From assembly GCA_013002625.1 (NCBI GenBank), contig JABDJE010000036.1:1-10191 (forward strand): 10,191 nt of DNA, read 5' to 3'. Made by a program: the position numbers and the translations under genes. Below, one piece after another: positions 1-6,246 of this stretch. Under the pieces are notes generated by a model that saw only the letters and a program-made list of their open reading frames with translations, was not told the origin of the DNA and did no database searches. Numbering within the stretch: position 1 is the stretch's first letter; each line of letters opens with the position of its first letter. Source of the stretch: Saprospiraceae bacterium. GTDB taxonomy: Bacteria; Bacteroidota; Bacteroidia; Chitinophagales; Saprospiraceae.

Positions 1-714
1 AAAGAAGATATCCTGTGTTTTCTCTCTTCCCGATAAGAACTGGATATCATCAACAATCAATGTATCGATCAATTGATAGAAATTGACCAGATCTTCCATT
101 GTACCGTTCTTGATCGCTGACACGATCTGTGTTGTAAATGATTCTGTTGTTAGGTACAATACATTATGATCGGGAAAATTTTCTTTTATCTCATTTCCGA
201 TGGCATGTGCCAAATGCGTTTTTCCCAATCCAACATCTCCATACAATACCAAGGGGTTAAATGCTGTACCGCCTGGCTTTGCGCTGATGGACAAACCTGC
301 AGAACGGCCCAATCTGTTACAGTCTCCTTCTACATAGCTGTCAAATGTGTATTTGGTAATGAGATTTGATTGGATTTTTGTCTTTTTCAATCCAGGAATA
401 ACGAATGGATTTTTGATATCCTTGGAGTTGAATTCTGTTTTTGAAGTATTAGGCTTACTGTTGTCGAGTACAATTTTATATTCCAGCTGACCCTTGGGTC
501 CTAATACTTGATAAATGGTCTTTTTAAGTATACCCAGATAATGCTCTTCGATCCAATCATAGAAAAATCTATTGGGTACCTGAATGGTAAGGATGTTATT
601 CTCAAACTTAATAGCTTTGATAGGTTTGAACCATGTGTTAAAACTTTTCTCCGGAACATTGTTTAGGATGATGGTCAGACAACTGTCCCATATAGACACA
701 TGAGATTCTATCAT
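1..714 (-). CDS. dnaA: Chromosomal replication initiator protein DnaA (N-terminal 238 residues, cut by window edge)
   Basis: DnaA is the AAA+ ATPase that binds DnaA boxes at oriC, melts the origin and loads the helicase. The frame opens at the ATG at 714 and stays open to base 1, so the C-terminal part (rest of the ATPase and the DNA-binding domain IV) lies outside the window. Residues 1-80 resemble domain I, with the aromatic motif NTWFKPI at 26-32. Residues about 83-102 are a short polar linker. Domain III follows: the stretch around NLITKYTFDSYVEG, Walker A GDVGLGKTH at 159-167 (K165, T166) and Walker B LIVDDIQFL at 219-227 (D222, D223). The Walker A has Asp at position 160 where many DnaA proteins have Gly; the GxxGxGKT pattern is intact. 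The start is the only candidate, because an in-frame TAA lies close upstream with no start codon between. No strong Shine-Dalgarno is visible. Identification is secure. Confidence 0.97.
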   Translation of the reverse strand, partial: MIESHVSIWDSCLTIILNNVPEKSFNTWFKPIKAIKFENNILTIQVPNRFFYDWIEEHYLGILKKTIYQVLGPKGQLEYKIVLDNSKPNTSKTEFNSKDIKNPFVIPGLKKTKIQSNLITKYTFDSYVEGDCNRLGRSAGLSISAKPGGTAFNPLVLYGDVGLGKTHLAHAIGNEIKENFPDHNVLYLTTESFTTQIVSAIKNGTMEDLVNFYQLIDTLIVDDIQFLSGREKTQDIFF

Positions 715-989
715 TGCTACTGTTTTGTTATATTATCAATTATGACTGATCCCTCAGTCTAAAGTTGGTTTTTGAAATTAGTTTACTGGGAATCTTGGGA
801 AAGACAAATATTGGAAAAAAAAATCAGTTAGAAGAAAATGAAAAAAGGTTTTAATCATTTTTTTTTTGAAAATTTTAAAATCGATGAAGATTTTACACAT
901 TATGAAAATATGTAATGGATAATATATTAAATATCAATGCAATATGTATATAATATTCAATACATTTATAATGAGCTAAGTTCCAATAA
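715..989. other. A+T-rich gap between dnaA and the metallophosphatase gene
   Basis: This 275-base gap holds the dnaA leader and promoter region (right after 714) and the downstream end of the three-gene operon. I see no convincing gene in it. The part at 841-980 has only 24 G or C in 140 bases by hand count (about 17%), including a run of ten T at 858-867 and the self-complementary ATTTTAAAAT at 872-881. One sequence fits the relaxed DnaA-box pattern TTWTNCACA, namely TTTTACACA at 891-899. No second box was found by eye in the gap. No perfect TAnnTTTG promoter motif was found upstream of dnaA, and no G+C hairpin that could end the operon at 990. Confidence 0.6.
744..759. repeat. Perfect palindrome (6-base arms, 4-base loop) in the dnaA leader
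   Basis: GACTGA at 744-749 and TCAGTC at 754-759 are perfect inverted repeats around TCCC. The element begins 29 bases upstream of the dnaA ATG. It could be a protein-binding operator in the promoter or a small hairpin in the mRNA leader. It lacks a T run on the dnaA-coding strand, so it does not look like a terminator. The symmetry is seen directly; a regulatory role is inferred. Confidence 0.45.
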
Positions 990-1907
990 TCAACCGACCA
1001 ACTGATTTTTACAAGTGATACACCGCTTATTTTTTGACCGCTCAAAGTAGACATCGATGTGTCCCAAAAGAATACCAGCCCAACCTGCTTGAGTGACAAT
1101 TACAGGATCACCGTTTTTATTTCTTCTTCTATCCGCCTCACGCATAAATGTATGCGTATGACCACCGATGATTAAATCAATATCTTGGGTGTTCTGTGCC
1201 AGGATAACATCTGAAACTTTCTCCCTACCATATTTATAGCCAAGATGTGAAAGACAAATTACATAGTCACAATTCATCTCTTTTTTGAGCATCGTTGCAT
1301 AGTGCTGTGCTGAGGTGATCGGGTCAAGATATCTGGTTGCTTTGTAATGTGTATCCGGAACAAGACCCTTTAATTCAATGCCTGTTCCGACAACGCCGAT
1401 TTTCAGGCCATCCATTTCAAAGATCTTGTATTTTTCAATTTTACCATTTAAGATGGTATCATCAAAATTATAGTTGCTAACAACAAACGGAAAATTTGCA
1501 TGCGGCAACTGTGTATTAAATCCATCAATTCCTGCATCAAAATCATGATTACCCATCGTTGCTATATCGTAACCCATTTTACTCATCAGCTTTATTTCAA
1601 GCTCACCACCAAAGAAATTGAAATAGGGTGTCCCCTGAAATATATCTCCCGCATCGAGTAAGAGCACATTCTTTTCTTTTGCTCTTATATCAGTAATCAT
1701 CTGTGCACGCTTAGCTGCACCACCCAATCCCGCATTTCGGCCGCCATCCATCGGAAACGGATCAATACGGCTGTGTACATCATTGGTATGTAATATCGTC
1801 AGCTTGACAATATTTGGATCATTGGCAAAGGCCGACAACGGAAACTGATTAGATACCAGCAGTGCTGATCCCGCTAATGTATTTCTTATAAACTTTCTCC
1901 TTTCCAT
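990..1907 (-). CDS. Secreted metallophosphatase: N-terminal catalytic domain of 5'-nucleotidase (UshA-like), separate gene
   Basis: This 305-residue protein is the calcineurin-like metallophosphoesterase half of a UshA/CD73-type 5'-nucleotidase, which removes phosphate from nucleotides in the periplasm. The dimetal-site motifs appear in order: LHTNDVHSR (D43, H45), DAGD (D88), GNHDFD (N120, H121), SHLG (H221) and GGHTHT (H250, H252). The N-terminus ERRKFIRN followed by a hydrophobic stretch and SAFA reads as a twin-arginine (Tat) export signal; a Sec signal is the alternative. The C-terminal substrate-binding domain of UshA (UshA is about 550 residues) is missing, but the gene just upstream encodes exactly that domain. 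The ATG overlaps that gene's stop by one base (TAATG), which suggests coupled translation. The specific substrate cannot be read from sequence: nucleotides are likely, though UDP-sugars or cyclic nucleotides are possible. Confidence 0.9.
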   Translation of the reverse strand: MERRKFIRNTLAGSALLVSNQFPLSAFANDPNIVKLTILHTNDVHSRIDPFPMDGGRNAGLGGAAKRAQMITDIRAKEKNVLLLDAGDIFQGTPYFNFFGGELEIKLMSKMGYDIATMGNHDFDAGIDGFNTQLPHANFPFVVSNYNFDDTILNGKIEKYKIFEMDGLKIGVVGTGIELKGLVPDTHYKATRYLDPITSAQHYATMLKKEMNCDYVICLSHLGYKYGREKVSDVILAQNTQDIDLIIGGHTHTFMREADRRRNKNGDPVIVTQAGWAGILLGHIDVYFERSKNKRCITCKNQLVG

Positions 1908-2647
1908 TAATTGATGCGTTTACTGTTATCGACTGTAATAGGTTTGTTTGCTTCGGCTAATAATCTCAAATGCTCAATCACAACCTCACGGATGAATTTA
2001 CCTGAGTTGTCCTGCGGCAATGGTTTTAAAAAATCACAATTATCCCCGCCGTTAGCAATATAATCAGGCATGGCCACACGATACATTTTCTTGGTACCCA
2101 AGGCTTCACCTTTTATCTTAATATTCGTTGCTTTTTTGTTTTGTATTGTAAATGTGATATTTCTGCTGATGGGCCAACCCCCACCATCTGCAATCTTGTC
2201 CAGTAACATTTGAACCTGATTCACATTTAAATCAAGAATGACCAATAGATTATCAAAAGGCATCAATTCATAGATTGTACCGACTTTCAATGGTCCTTTT
2301 GCTACAGTTGGAATTCTAAGACCACCATAATTTTGAATTGCAAAATCTACTGCCCTGGCGCTGGTACGTTGGGCCTCACTCAATAATACGTCGCTGAACC
2401 AATTGCCCATATTGGAGTTGGGTCTTGATTTGCGGAGCGTTTCCGGCATTTCACCAATAACAACACCCATTTCAATATTCATTTCATCCCTATAAGGACC
2501 AATGAATTCAGATATGGATGCGTCCTCGGTATAGTTTTTTCCCTCAGTGTTTTCATAGACGACATCAGTCTGTTGAATATGATTGTAGGTTTTGCATGAG
2601 GCAAAAAGCGCTACAAACACAAAGGCATAAATTACATTTTTAAACAT
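1907..2647 (-). CDS. Lipoprotein with 5'-nucleotidase C-terminal (substrate-binding) domain
   Basis: The 246-residue product starts with a lipoprotein signal peptide: a hydrophobic stretch ending FASC, so C18 would be lipidated and the protein anchored to a membrane facing the periplasm or the surface. The rest matches the 5'-nucleotidase C-terminal domain: NWFSDVLL at 82-89, NYGGLR at 106-111, a G-x-I-Y-E-L-M-PFDN segment ending at 133, and VAMPDYIANGGD at 191-202. In UshA-type enzymes the GGxR arginine and aromatic residues of this domain hold the nucleoside, while catalysis sits in the N-terminal domain. It has no metallophosphatase motifs of its own, so it probably works with the product of the next gene downstream, which it overlaps by one base. 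It overlaps the upstream membrane-protein gene by 8 bases. The order is reversed compared with a single-chain enzyme. Confidence 0.9.
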   Translation of the reverse strand: MFKNVIYAFVFVALFASCKTYNHIQQTDVVYENTEGKNYTEDASISEFIGPYRDEMNIEMGVVIGEMPETLRKSRPNSNMGNWFSDVLLSEAQRTSARAVDFAIQNYGGLRIPTVAKGPLKVGTIYELMPFDNLLVILDLNVNQVQMLLDKIADGGGWPISRNITFTIQNKKATNIKIKGEALGTKKMYRVAMPDYIANGGDNCDFLKPLPQDNSGKFIREVVIEHLRLLAEANKPITVDNSKRIN

Positions 2648-3167
2648 CTAATATTATTTTGGCTTCTTCTTTAATGGCTTTAATTGCAATATCGACAGGG
2701 TTATTGCTGCCTGCACTTAGATAATCAAACAAAGCATCCATCAATTGACTAGAATCGGCTTGCGGTGACATACTGTTACCGTGTTGATTAATAATAGCCA
2801 TGATATCGTTTTTTGTCAACTTAATAATATCCCACAATTTCTTTGAAGTGTACAGTTGCTGTGCAATGTTATGCTCATACTCTTTTTGAACCGAGATCAT
2901 CATGGCATTTTTCAAGGCATCGACCGTCATGTCATTCATGCGTAAGCGCATTATGAGATTTGGAATGCTGATCCGTTCGCATAACAAGAGTAATCTCTCG
3001 TAGGCTTGCAACTTTAAAGGAATCGCATCCTGCGCGTATTTGCCACGCACTTCGAGCGCTTTCAAGTTGTATTGATTGTTCAAATATTGTCTAAGAATGA
3101 AATAACATGCCGCAAAGACAATGAGTCCGGGAATGGTATATTTTAGAATTTCAAGAATGACTTCCAC
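2640..3167 (-). CDS. Conserved-looking membrane protein of unknown function, first gene of the nucleotidase operon
   Basis: The 175-residue protein has one predicted membrane helix at about residues 8-28 and then a long, mostly helical, soluble part rich in Leu, Ile, Lys and Glu. One stretch (residues about 50-75, containing LKLQAYERLLLLCERI) looks like an amphipathic or coiled-coil helix. I cannot assign a function; proteins of this layout occur as uncharacterised Bacteroidota families. The start is GTG at 3167: no ATG occurs in frame before residue 73, an in-frame TAA lies two codons upstream, and AAGGAA sits 7 bases before the GTG. The gene overlaps the nucleotidase lipoprotein gene by 8 bases, so the three genes are probably co-transcribed. 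A structural or chaperone role for the nucleotidase pair is only a guess. Confidence 0.78.
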   Translation of the reverse strand: MEVILEILKYTIPGLIVFAACYFILRQYLNNQYNLKALEVRGKYAQDAIPLKLQAYERLLLLCERISIPNLIMRLRMNDMTVDALKNAMMISVQKEYEHNIAQQLYTSKKLWDIIKLTKNDIMAIINQHGNSMSPQADSSQLMDALFDYLSAGSNNPVDIAIKAIKEEAKIILDV

Positions 3168-3174
3168 TATTTAA

Positions 3175-3180
3175 TTCCTT
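3175..3180 (-). promoter_or_regulatory. Shine-Dalgarno site that decides the GTG start at 3167
   Basis: On the minus strand AAGGAA lies 7 bases before the GTG at 3167. Such a good site is uncommon in this window, where most starts lack one, and it supports the non-ATG start of the 175-residue protein. Confidence 0.55.
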
Positions 3181-3213
3181 TTTAAAAAACTTATTAAAGA
3201 GCATCTACGTTTA

Positions 3214-3221
3214 CAAATTTA
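3214..3221 (-). promoter_or_regulatory. Bacteroidota -7 promoter motif for the nucleotidase operon
   Basis: On the minus strand this reads TAAATTTG, a perfect fit to TAnnTTTG, the -7 element known for the primary sigma factor of Bacteroidota. It ends 46 bases before the GTG at 3167. I did not find a matching -33 TTTG at the usual spacing, so the call rests on the motif and its position. Confidence 0.5.
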
Positions 3222-3229
3222 TATTTTTG
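3222..3229 (+). promoter_or_regulatory. Bacteroidota -7 promoter motif for the Fe-S carrier gene
   Basis: TATTTTTG fits TAnnTTTG exactly and ends 32 bases before the ATG at 3262, leaving a plausible leader of about 25-28 bases. It directly abuts the minus-strand motif at 3214-3221. No clear -33 element is visible. Confidence 0.5.
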
Positions 3230-3261
3230 TAACTAGTTTGATCTTATATTAATATTAATTA

Positions 3262-3618
3262 ATGATGCAAGAGACAATTACTCAAATAGAAGCACCTATA
3301 TCTTTAACGGATGGAGCGGTCAAGCAATTACATCGTTTGTTCGGAGAAAAAGAAGTACCTGAAGGGTATGGACTCCGTGTTGGCATCAAAGGCGGGGGTT
3401 GCTCGGGATTTTCCTATGTTCTAGGTTTTGATGAAAAAACAGATAAAGACGATGAGTTTGAAATCAAAGGCATCAAAGTCTATATGGAAAAAGCCCATGG
3501 TCTTTATCTGCTAGGGATGGAGATCGACTGGCTCGATGGATTAAATAATCGAGGCTTTATCTTTAATAACCCGAATGCATCCGAGACTTGCGGATGCGGA
3601 ACGAGTTTTTCAGCTTAA
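3262..3618 (+). CDS. A-type iron-sulfur cluster carrier (HesB/IscA/SufA/ErpA family)
   Basis: A-type carriers take up Fe-S clusters or iron from the assembly scaffold and pass them to apo-proteins in the cytoplasm. The 118-residue protein has the three conserved cysteines in the expected places: C47 in GGGCSGF and C110 and C112 in the C-terminal TCGCGTSF. The length is slightly above the usual 105-115. Typical neighbours (iscS, iscU or suf genes) are absent, so it may be a stand-alone carrier such as ErpA or a SufA-type protein; sequence alone does not settle which. Two consecutive ATG codons (3262 and 3265) leave the start uncertain by one residue. The gene is divergent from the nucleotidase operon and convergent with the barrel gene, so it is probably transcribed alone. 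Confidence 0.95.
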   Translation: MMQETITQIEAPISLTDGAVKQLHRLFGEKEVPEGYGLRVGIKGGGCSGFSYVLGFDEKTDKDDEFEIKGIKVYMEKAHGLYLLGMEIDWLDGLNNRGFIFNNPNASETCGCGTSFSA

Positions 3619-3622
3619 TTCC

Positions 3623-4786
3623 CTATATAGCAAAATACCTTATTCCAAAGAAGAAATTAAGTCTGTTTTGGGCAAAATCCTCTCCTAAGTTCAACAGCGA
3701 TAAATTCATGTTTCCAGTTAAGCTCACCTGTGGACTGACAAAGTAGTTCATCGTACTAAATGCAGAAAAGTTAAATGCACCTTCTAATGGTGCAAATTTT
3801 CGATAGGAAGCATTTCCACCAAATGAAATCTGTGTTCTTCCAATTGGAACGTAAGTGAATCTGTTAGAATACATTATATTATAGTCAGAATCCAAATCAT
3901 ATTGAAATGAAAAATTATGTTGCACATGCCAATTTTGATTCATAGCTCGTGCCAATATGGCCCTTCCTGTGAGGTTTTGTCCTTCCAAGCCACCAAAATC
4001 AGACCATGTCTGCGTGAAACCTATTTGATATAAATTTCCTTGTGCTACATTCGAAGCAGAACGTTCAAATCTGTATGCATCAATCATATTGGCAATACTA
4101 AAAAAGTCATTGAGAACAAACCCAAGATCTTCAGCATTTTCAAGAAAAATGCTTTGATTATCAATATTTCTATATCTAGAATCCAGTTTTTGATTAAAAT
4201 CCAACTGTCGTATTACATCGGCCAATTGAAATAATTGATCCTGACTCATATCGACCAATGCCTCACCAGAGTTATTGTTTTGTTTTTGAATTCTCAGACT
4301 TTGATATACGGTTGAAATATTTTCCAATCGGCCATATCCAAAGTTTACACCGACACGGTTGGTATTTAAATAGTTTTCATCCCCAAATCTGTTATTGAGA
4401 GAAATATTGGGCTGAACATGGAAGCCCCTGCGTTCTTTAAAGTAATAGGTGTATTCAGCAAAAATATTCTGTCCAAACGTAAAATCAGATTCTCCCGAAG
4501 CAACATTCTTTGGTTTTATGTAATCAAATACTGGAGTCATCGTTGCATTGACATTCAATAATGATCTTTCACGTACAATGTCAACATTGAAAGTTGCCCC
4601 TAATCGAGCAAGAAATGACCTTTCAACAATACTTGTAAAATCTGAGTCATCATAACTGAAGGATACATTGGGATCTAATATGATTCTATAAAAATCACCA
4701 CCTGGATCTTTGTAAGCATCCCAGTCAAGCTGGGCAGTAATGGAAATAGAAAATAGACTAATGAGTAAGAATAGAAATTGTTTCAT
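3623..4786 (-). CDS. Predicted outer-membrane beta-barrel protein, function unknown
   Basis: The 387-residue product has a Sec signal peptide with likely cleavage after ITA (about residue 18, mature QLDWDAY). Most of the rest alternates polar and hydrophobic residues with many Asn, Tyr and Phe, as in barrel strands (for example 122-150 and 250-387). The protein ends in FFFGIRYFAI; an aromatic-rich last strand is typical for barrels inserted by BamA. Residues about 153-245 break the strand pattern: after GYGRLENIS comes a largely helical stretch with MSQDQLFQLADVIRQLDF and LDSRYRNI. From memory, similar inserts occur in other Bacteroidota barrels after a GYGR-type strand, so this is probably a family trait and not a fusion. 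Substrate or role is unknown. The ATG at 4786 is followed directly by the signal peptide. A gap of 152 bases containing the icd terminator separates it from icd, so it is likely an independent unit. Confidence 0.8.
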   Translation of the reverse strand: MKQFLFLLISLFSISITAQLDWDAYKDPGGDFYRIILDPNVSFSYDDSDFTSIVERSFLARLGATFNVDIVRERSLLNVNATMTPVFDYIKPKNVASGESDFTFGQNIFAEYTYYFKERRGFHVQPNISLNNRFGDENYLNTNRVGVNFGYGRLENISTVYQSLRIQKQNNNSGEALVDMSQDQLFQLADVIRQLDFNQKLDSRYRNIDNQSIFLENAEDLGFVLNDFFSIANMIDAYRFERSASNVAQGNLYQIGFTQTWSDFGGLEGQNLTGRAILARAMNQNWHVQHNFSFQYDLDSDYNIMYSNRFTYVPIGRTQISFGGNASYRKFAPLEGAFNFSAFSTMNYFVSPQVSLTGNMNLSLLNLGEDFAQNRLNFFFGIRYFAI

Positions 4787-4878
4787 AGCATATTGTTTAC
4801 CTGTAAAATAGTTAAACAGCGGATTTGTGACGGTACAGGAGTATGCTTTAATTTATTTTTAACTGAAAATGTTAAGAC

Positions 4879-4914
4879 AAAAAAAAGGCCTTCACGCAGT
4901 GAGCAAAGGCCTTT
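4879..4914 (-). terminator. Intrinsic terminator of icd
   Basis: Read on the minus strand, AAAGGCC (4914-4908) and GGCCTTT (4890-4884) form a 7-base stem around a 17-base loop that itself contains CAC/GTG arms, followed by eight T (plus-strand A run 4879-4886). It lies 24 bases beyond the icd stop. The other strand also has a weaker T-rich tail after the stem (4912-4921, interrupted by AA), but the nearest gene upstream in that direction is distant, so it mainly serves icd. Confidence 0.88.
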
Positions 4915-4938
4915 AATTTTTCATTTTATCTGAAATGA

Positions 4939-6165
4939 TTACATATGCTTGATGATCTCGTCCCCAAATTCAGAACACTTCAATAATGTTGCATTCTTCA
5001 TCAATCGTTCGAAATCATAAGTAACACGTTTTGCTTTCAATGCGCCCTTTAATCCTCTTTCAATAATTCGCCCCACTTGTTTCCAACCCATATAGTTGAA
5101 CATCATTACACCTGAAAGAATCACAGAACTTGGATTTACTTTATCCAATCCAGCATATTTAGGCGCTGTACCATGTGTTGCTTCAAAGACCGCTACACCC
5201 GTATCATAATTGATATTGGCGCCTGGTGCAATCCCTATACCCCCAACAATCGCTGCCAAAGCATCAGATATATAGTCACCATTTAGATTAAGGGTTGCTA
5301 TCACATCATACTCTGCAGGACGCAAGATGATTTGCTGTAAGAAAGCGTCTGCGATGACATCTTTTACGATGATCTGCCTTCCTTTATGATCGATTACCTG
5401 CCATGGTCCACCATCCAGGTCTTCTGCGCCAAATTCTCTTTTCGCCAAAGCATAACCCCATTCTTTGAACTTACCTTCCGTAAATTTCATGATGTTACCC
5501 TTATGGACAAGTGTTACAGAACCCGCCTTGATATCCATGGCATGTTTGATGGCTGCACGTACCAGTCTTTCTGTTCCTTCAACCGAAACCGGCTTTACAC
5601 CAATAGATGCTGTCTCAGGGAATCTGATCTGGGTAACACCCATTTCATCCTGTAAGAAAGCTTTTACTTTATCGTTCTCTGCAGTACCGTGTAAGTATTC
5701 AATACCTGCATAGATGTCCTCAGTATTTTCTCTGAAGATGGTCATATCTACCAATCCTGGCTTCTTTACAGGTGAAGGCACACCTCTGTACCATTTAACG
5801 GGTCTTACACAAGCATACAAATCAAGGATCTGTCTAATTGCTACATTGAGAGATCGAAATCCCCCGCCTACCGGTGTAGTTAATGGACCTTTTATAGCGA
5901 CAAGGTGTTCAGCTATTGAGTCCGTTGTTTCTTTTGGTAACCAGTCACCTTCGTTTCTGGCGTTGGCTTTTTCACCTGCATACACTTCTTTCCAGTGAAT
6001 TTTTCGTTCACCATCATAAGCTTTTTCAACTGCCGCATCAAATACACGCACTGCAGATGCCCAGATATCTGGTCCGATACCGTCTCCTTCAATAAATGGG
6101 ATGATAGGGTCTTTTGGAACTTGTAGTTTCCCTCTTCGGGATAATGTTATTTTAGTACCACTCAT
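4939..6165 (-). CDS. icd: Isocitrate dehydrogenase, NADP-type (TCA cycle)
   Basis: The enzyme converts isocitrate to 2-oxoglutarate and CO2 with reduction of NADP in the cytoplasm. The protein is close to the E. coli Icd type along its whole length. With the ATG at 6165 it has 408 residues (E. coli 416). Isocitrate-binding residues are present: S105, N107 and R111 in GGGFRSLNVAIRQ, R121, R145, Y152 and K222. Metal-binding Asp residues lie in GDYISDALAA (D297, D301). The NADP-selecting residues K336 and Y337 (HGTAPKYAG) and Y383 and R387 (VTYDFERLM) are kept, so NADP is expected. S105 corresponds to the serine phosphorylated by AceK in E. coli; no aceK is in view. The frame extends five codons to a TTG at 6180, but the ATG at 6165 is preferred because a promoter motif ends only 7 bases before that TTG. 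A strong terminator follows the gene. Confidence 0.97.
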   Translation of the reverse strand: MSGTKITLSRRGKLQVPKDPIIPFIEGDGIGPDIWASAVRVFDAAVEKAYDGERKIHWKEVYAGEKANARNEGDWLPKETTDSIAEHLVAIKGPLTTPVGGGFRSLNVAIRQILDLYACVRPVKWYRGVPSPVKKPGLVDMTIFRENTEDIYAGIEYLHGTAENDKVKAFLQDEMGVTQIRFPETASIGVKPVSVEGTERLVRAAIKHAMDIKAGSVTLVHKGNIMKFTEGKFKEWGYALAKREFGAEDLDGGPWQVIDHKGRQIIVKDVIADAFLQQIILRPAEYDVIATLNLNGDYISDALAAIVGGIGIAPGANINYDTGVAVFEATHGTAPKYAGLDKVNPSSVILSGVMMFNYMGWKQVGRIIERGLKGALKAKRVTYDFERLMKNATLLKCSEFGDEIIKHM

Positions 6166-6187
6166 ATTATTCTTTTTCAATGGCTTG

Positions 6188-6195
6188 CAAAAGTA
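6188..6195 (-). promoter_or_regulatory. Bacteroidota -7 promoter motif for icd
   Basis: On the minus strand TACTTTTG fits TAnnTTTG. Transcription would begin about 4-6 bases further, near 6182-6184, giving a leader of some 17-19 bases to the ATG at 6165 and almost none to the TTG at 6180. This supports icd having its own promoter downstream of the carboxypeptidase gene. No good -33 element was found. Confidence 0.5.
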
Positions 6196-6246
6196 TAAAA
6201 ACCTAGAAGTAAAACCTTATTTATCAAAGGCTAAATCTTTGTATTT

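Noticed and set aside
166..369. Plus-strand open frame of 67 codons opposite dnaA
   Set aside because: It is antisense to the conserved Walker A region of dnaA and has no sign of being a gene.
893..1099. Minus-strand open frame of 68 codons overlapping the metallophosphatase end
   Set aside because: It shares its strand with, and lies out of frame to, the 3' end of the metallophosphatase gene, and its tail runs into the A+T-rich gap; it has the composition of a chance frame.
5386..5998. Open frames on the plus strand inside icd
   Set aside because: They run opposite a strongly conserved coding gene, show no recognisable protein features and have no promoter or ribosome site.
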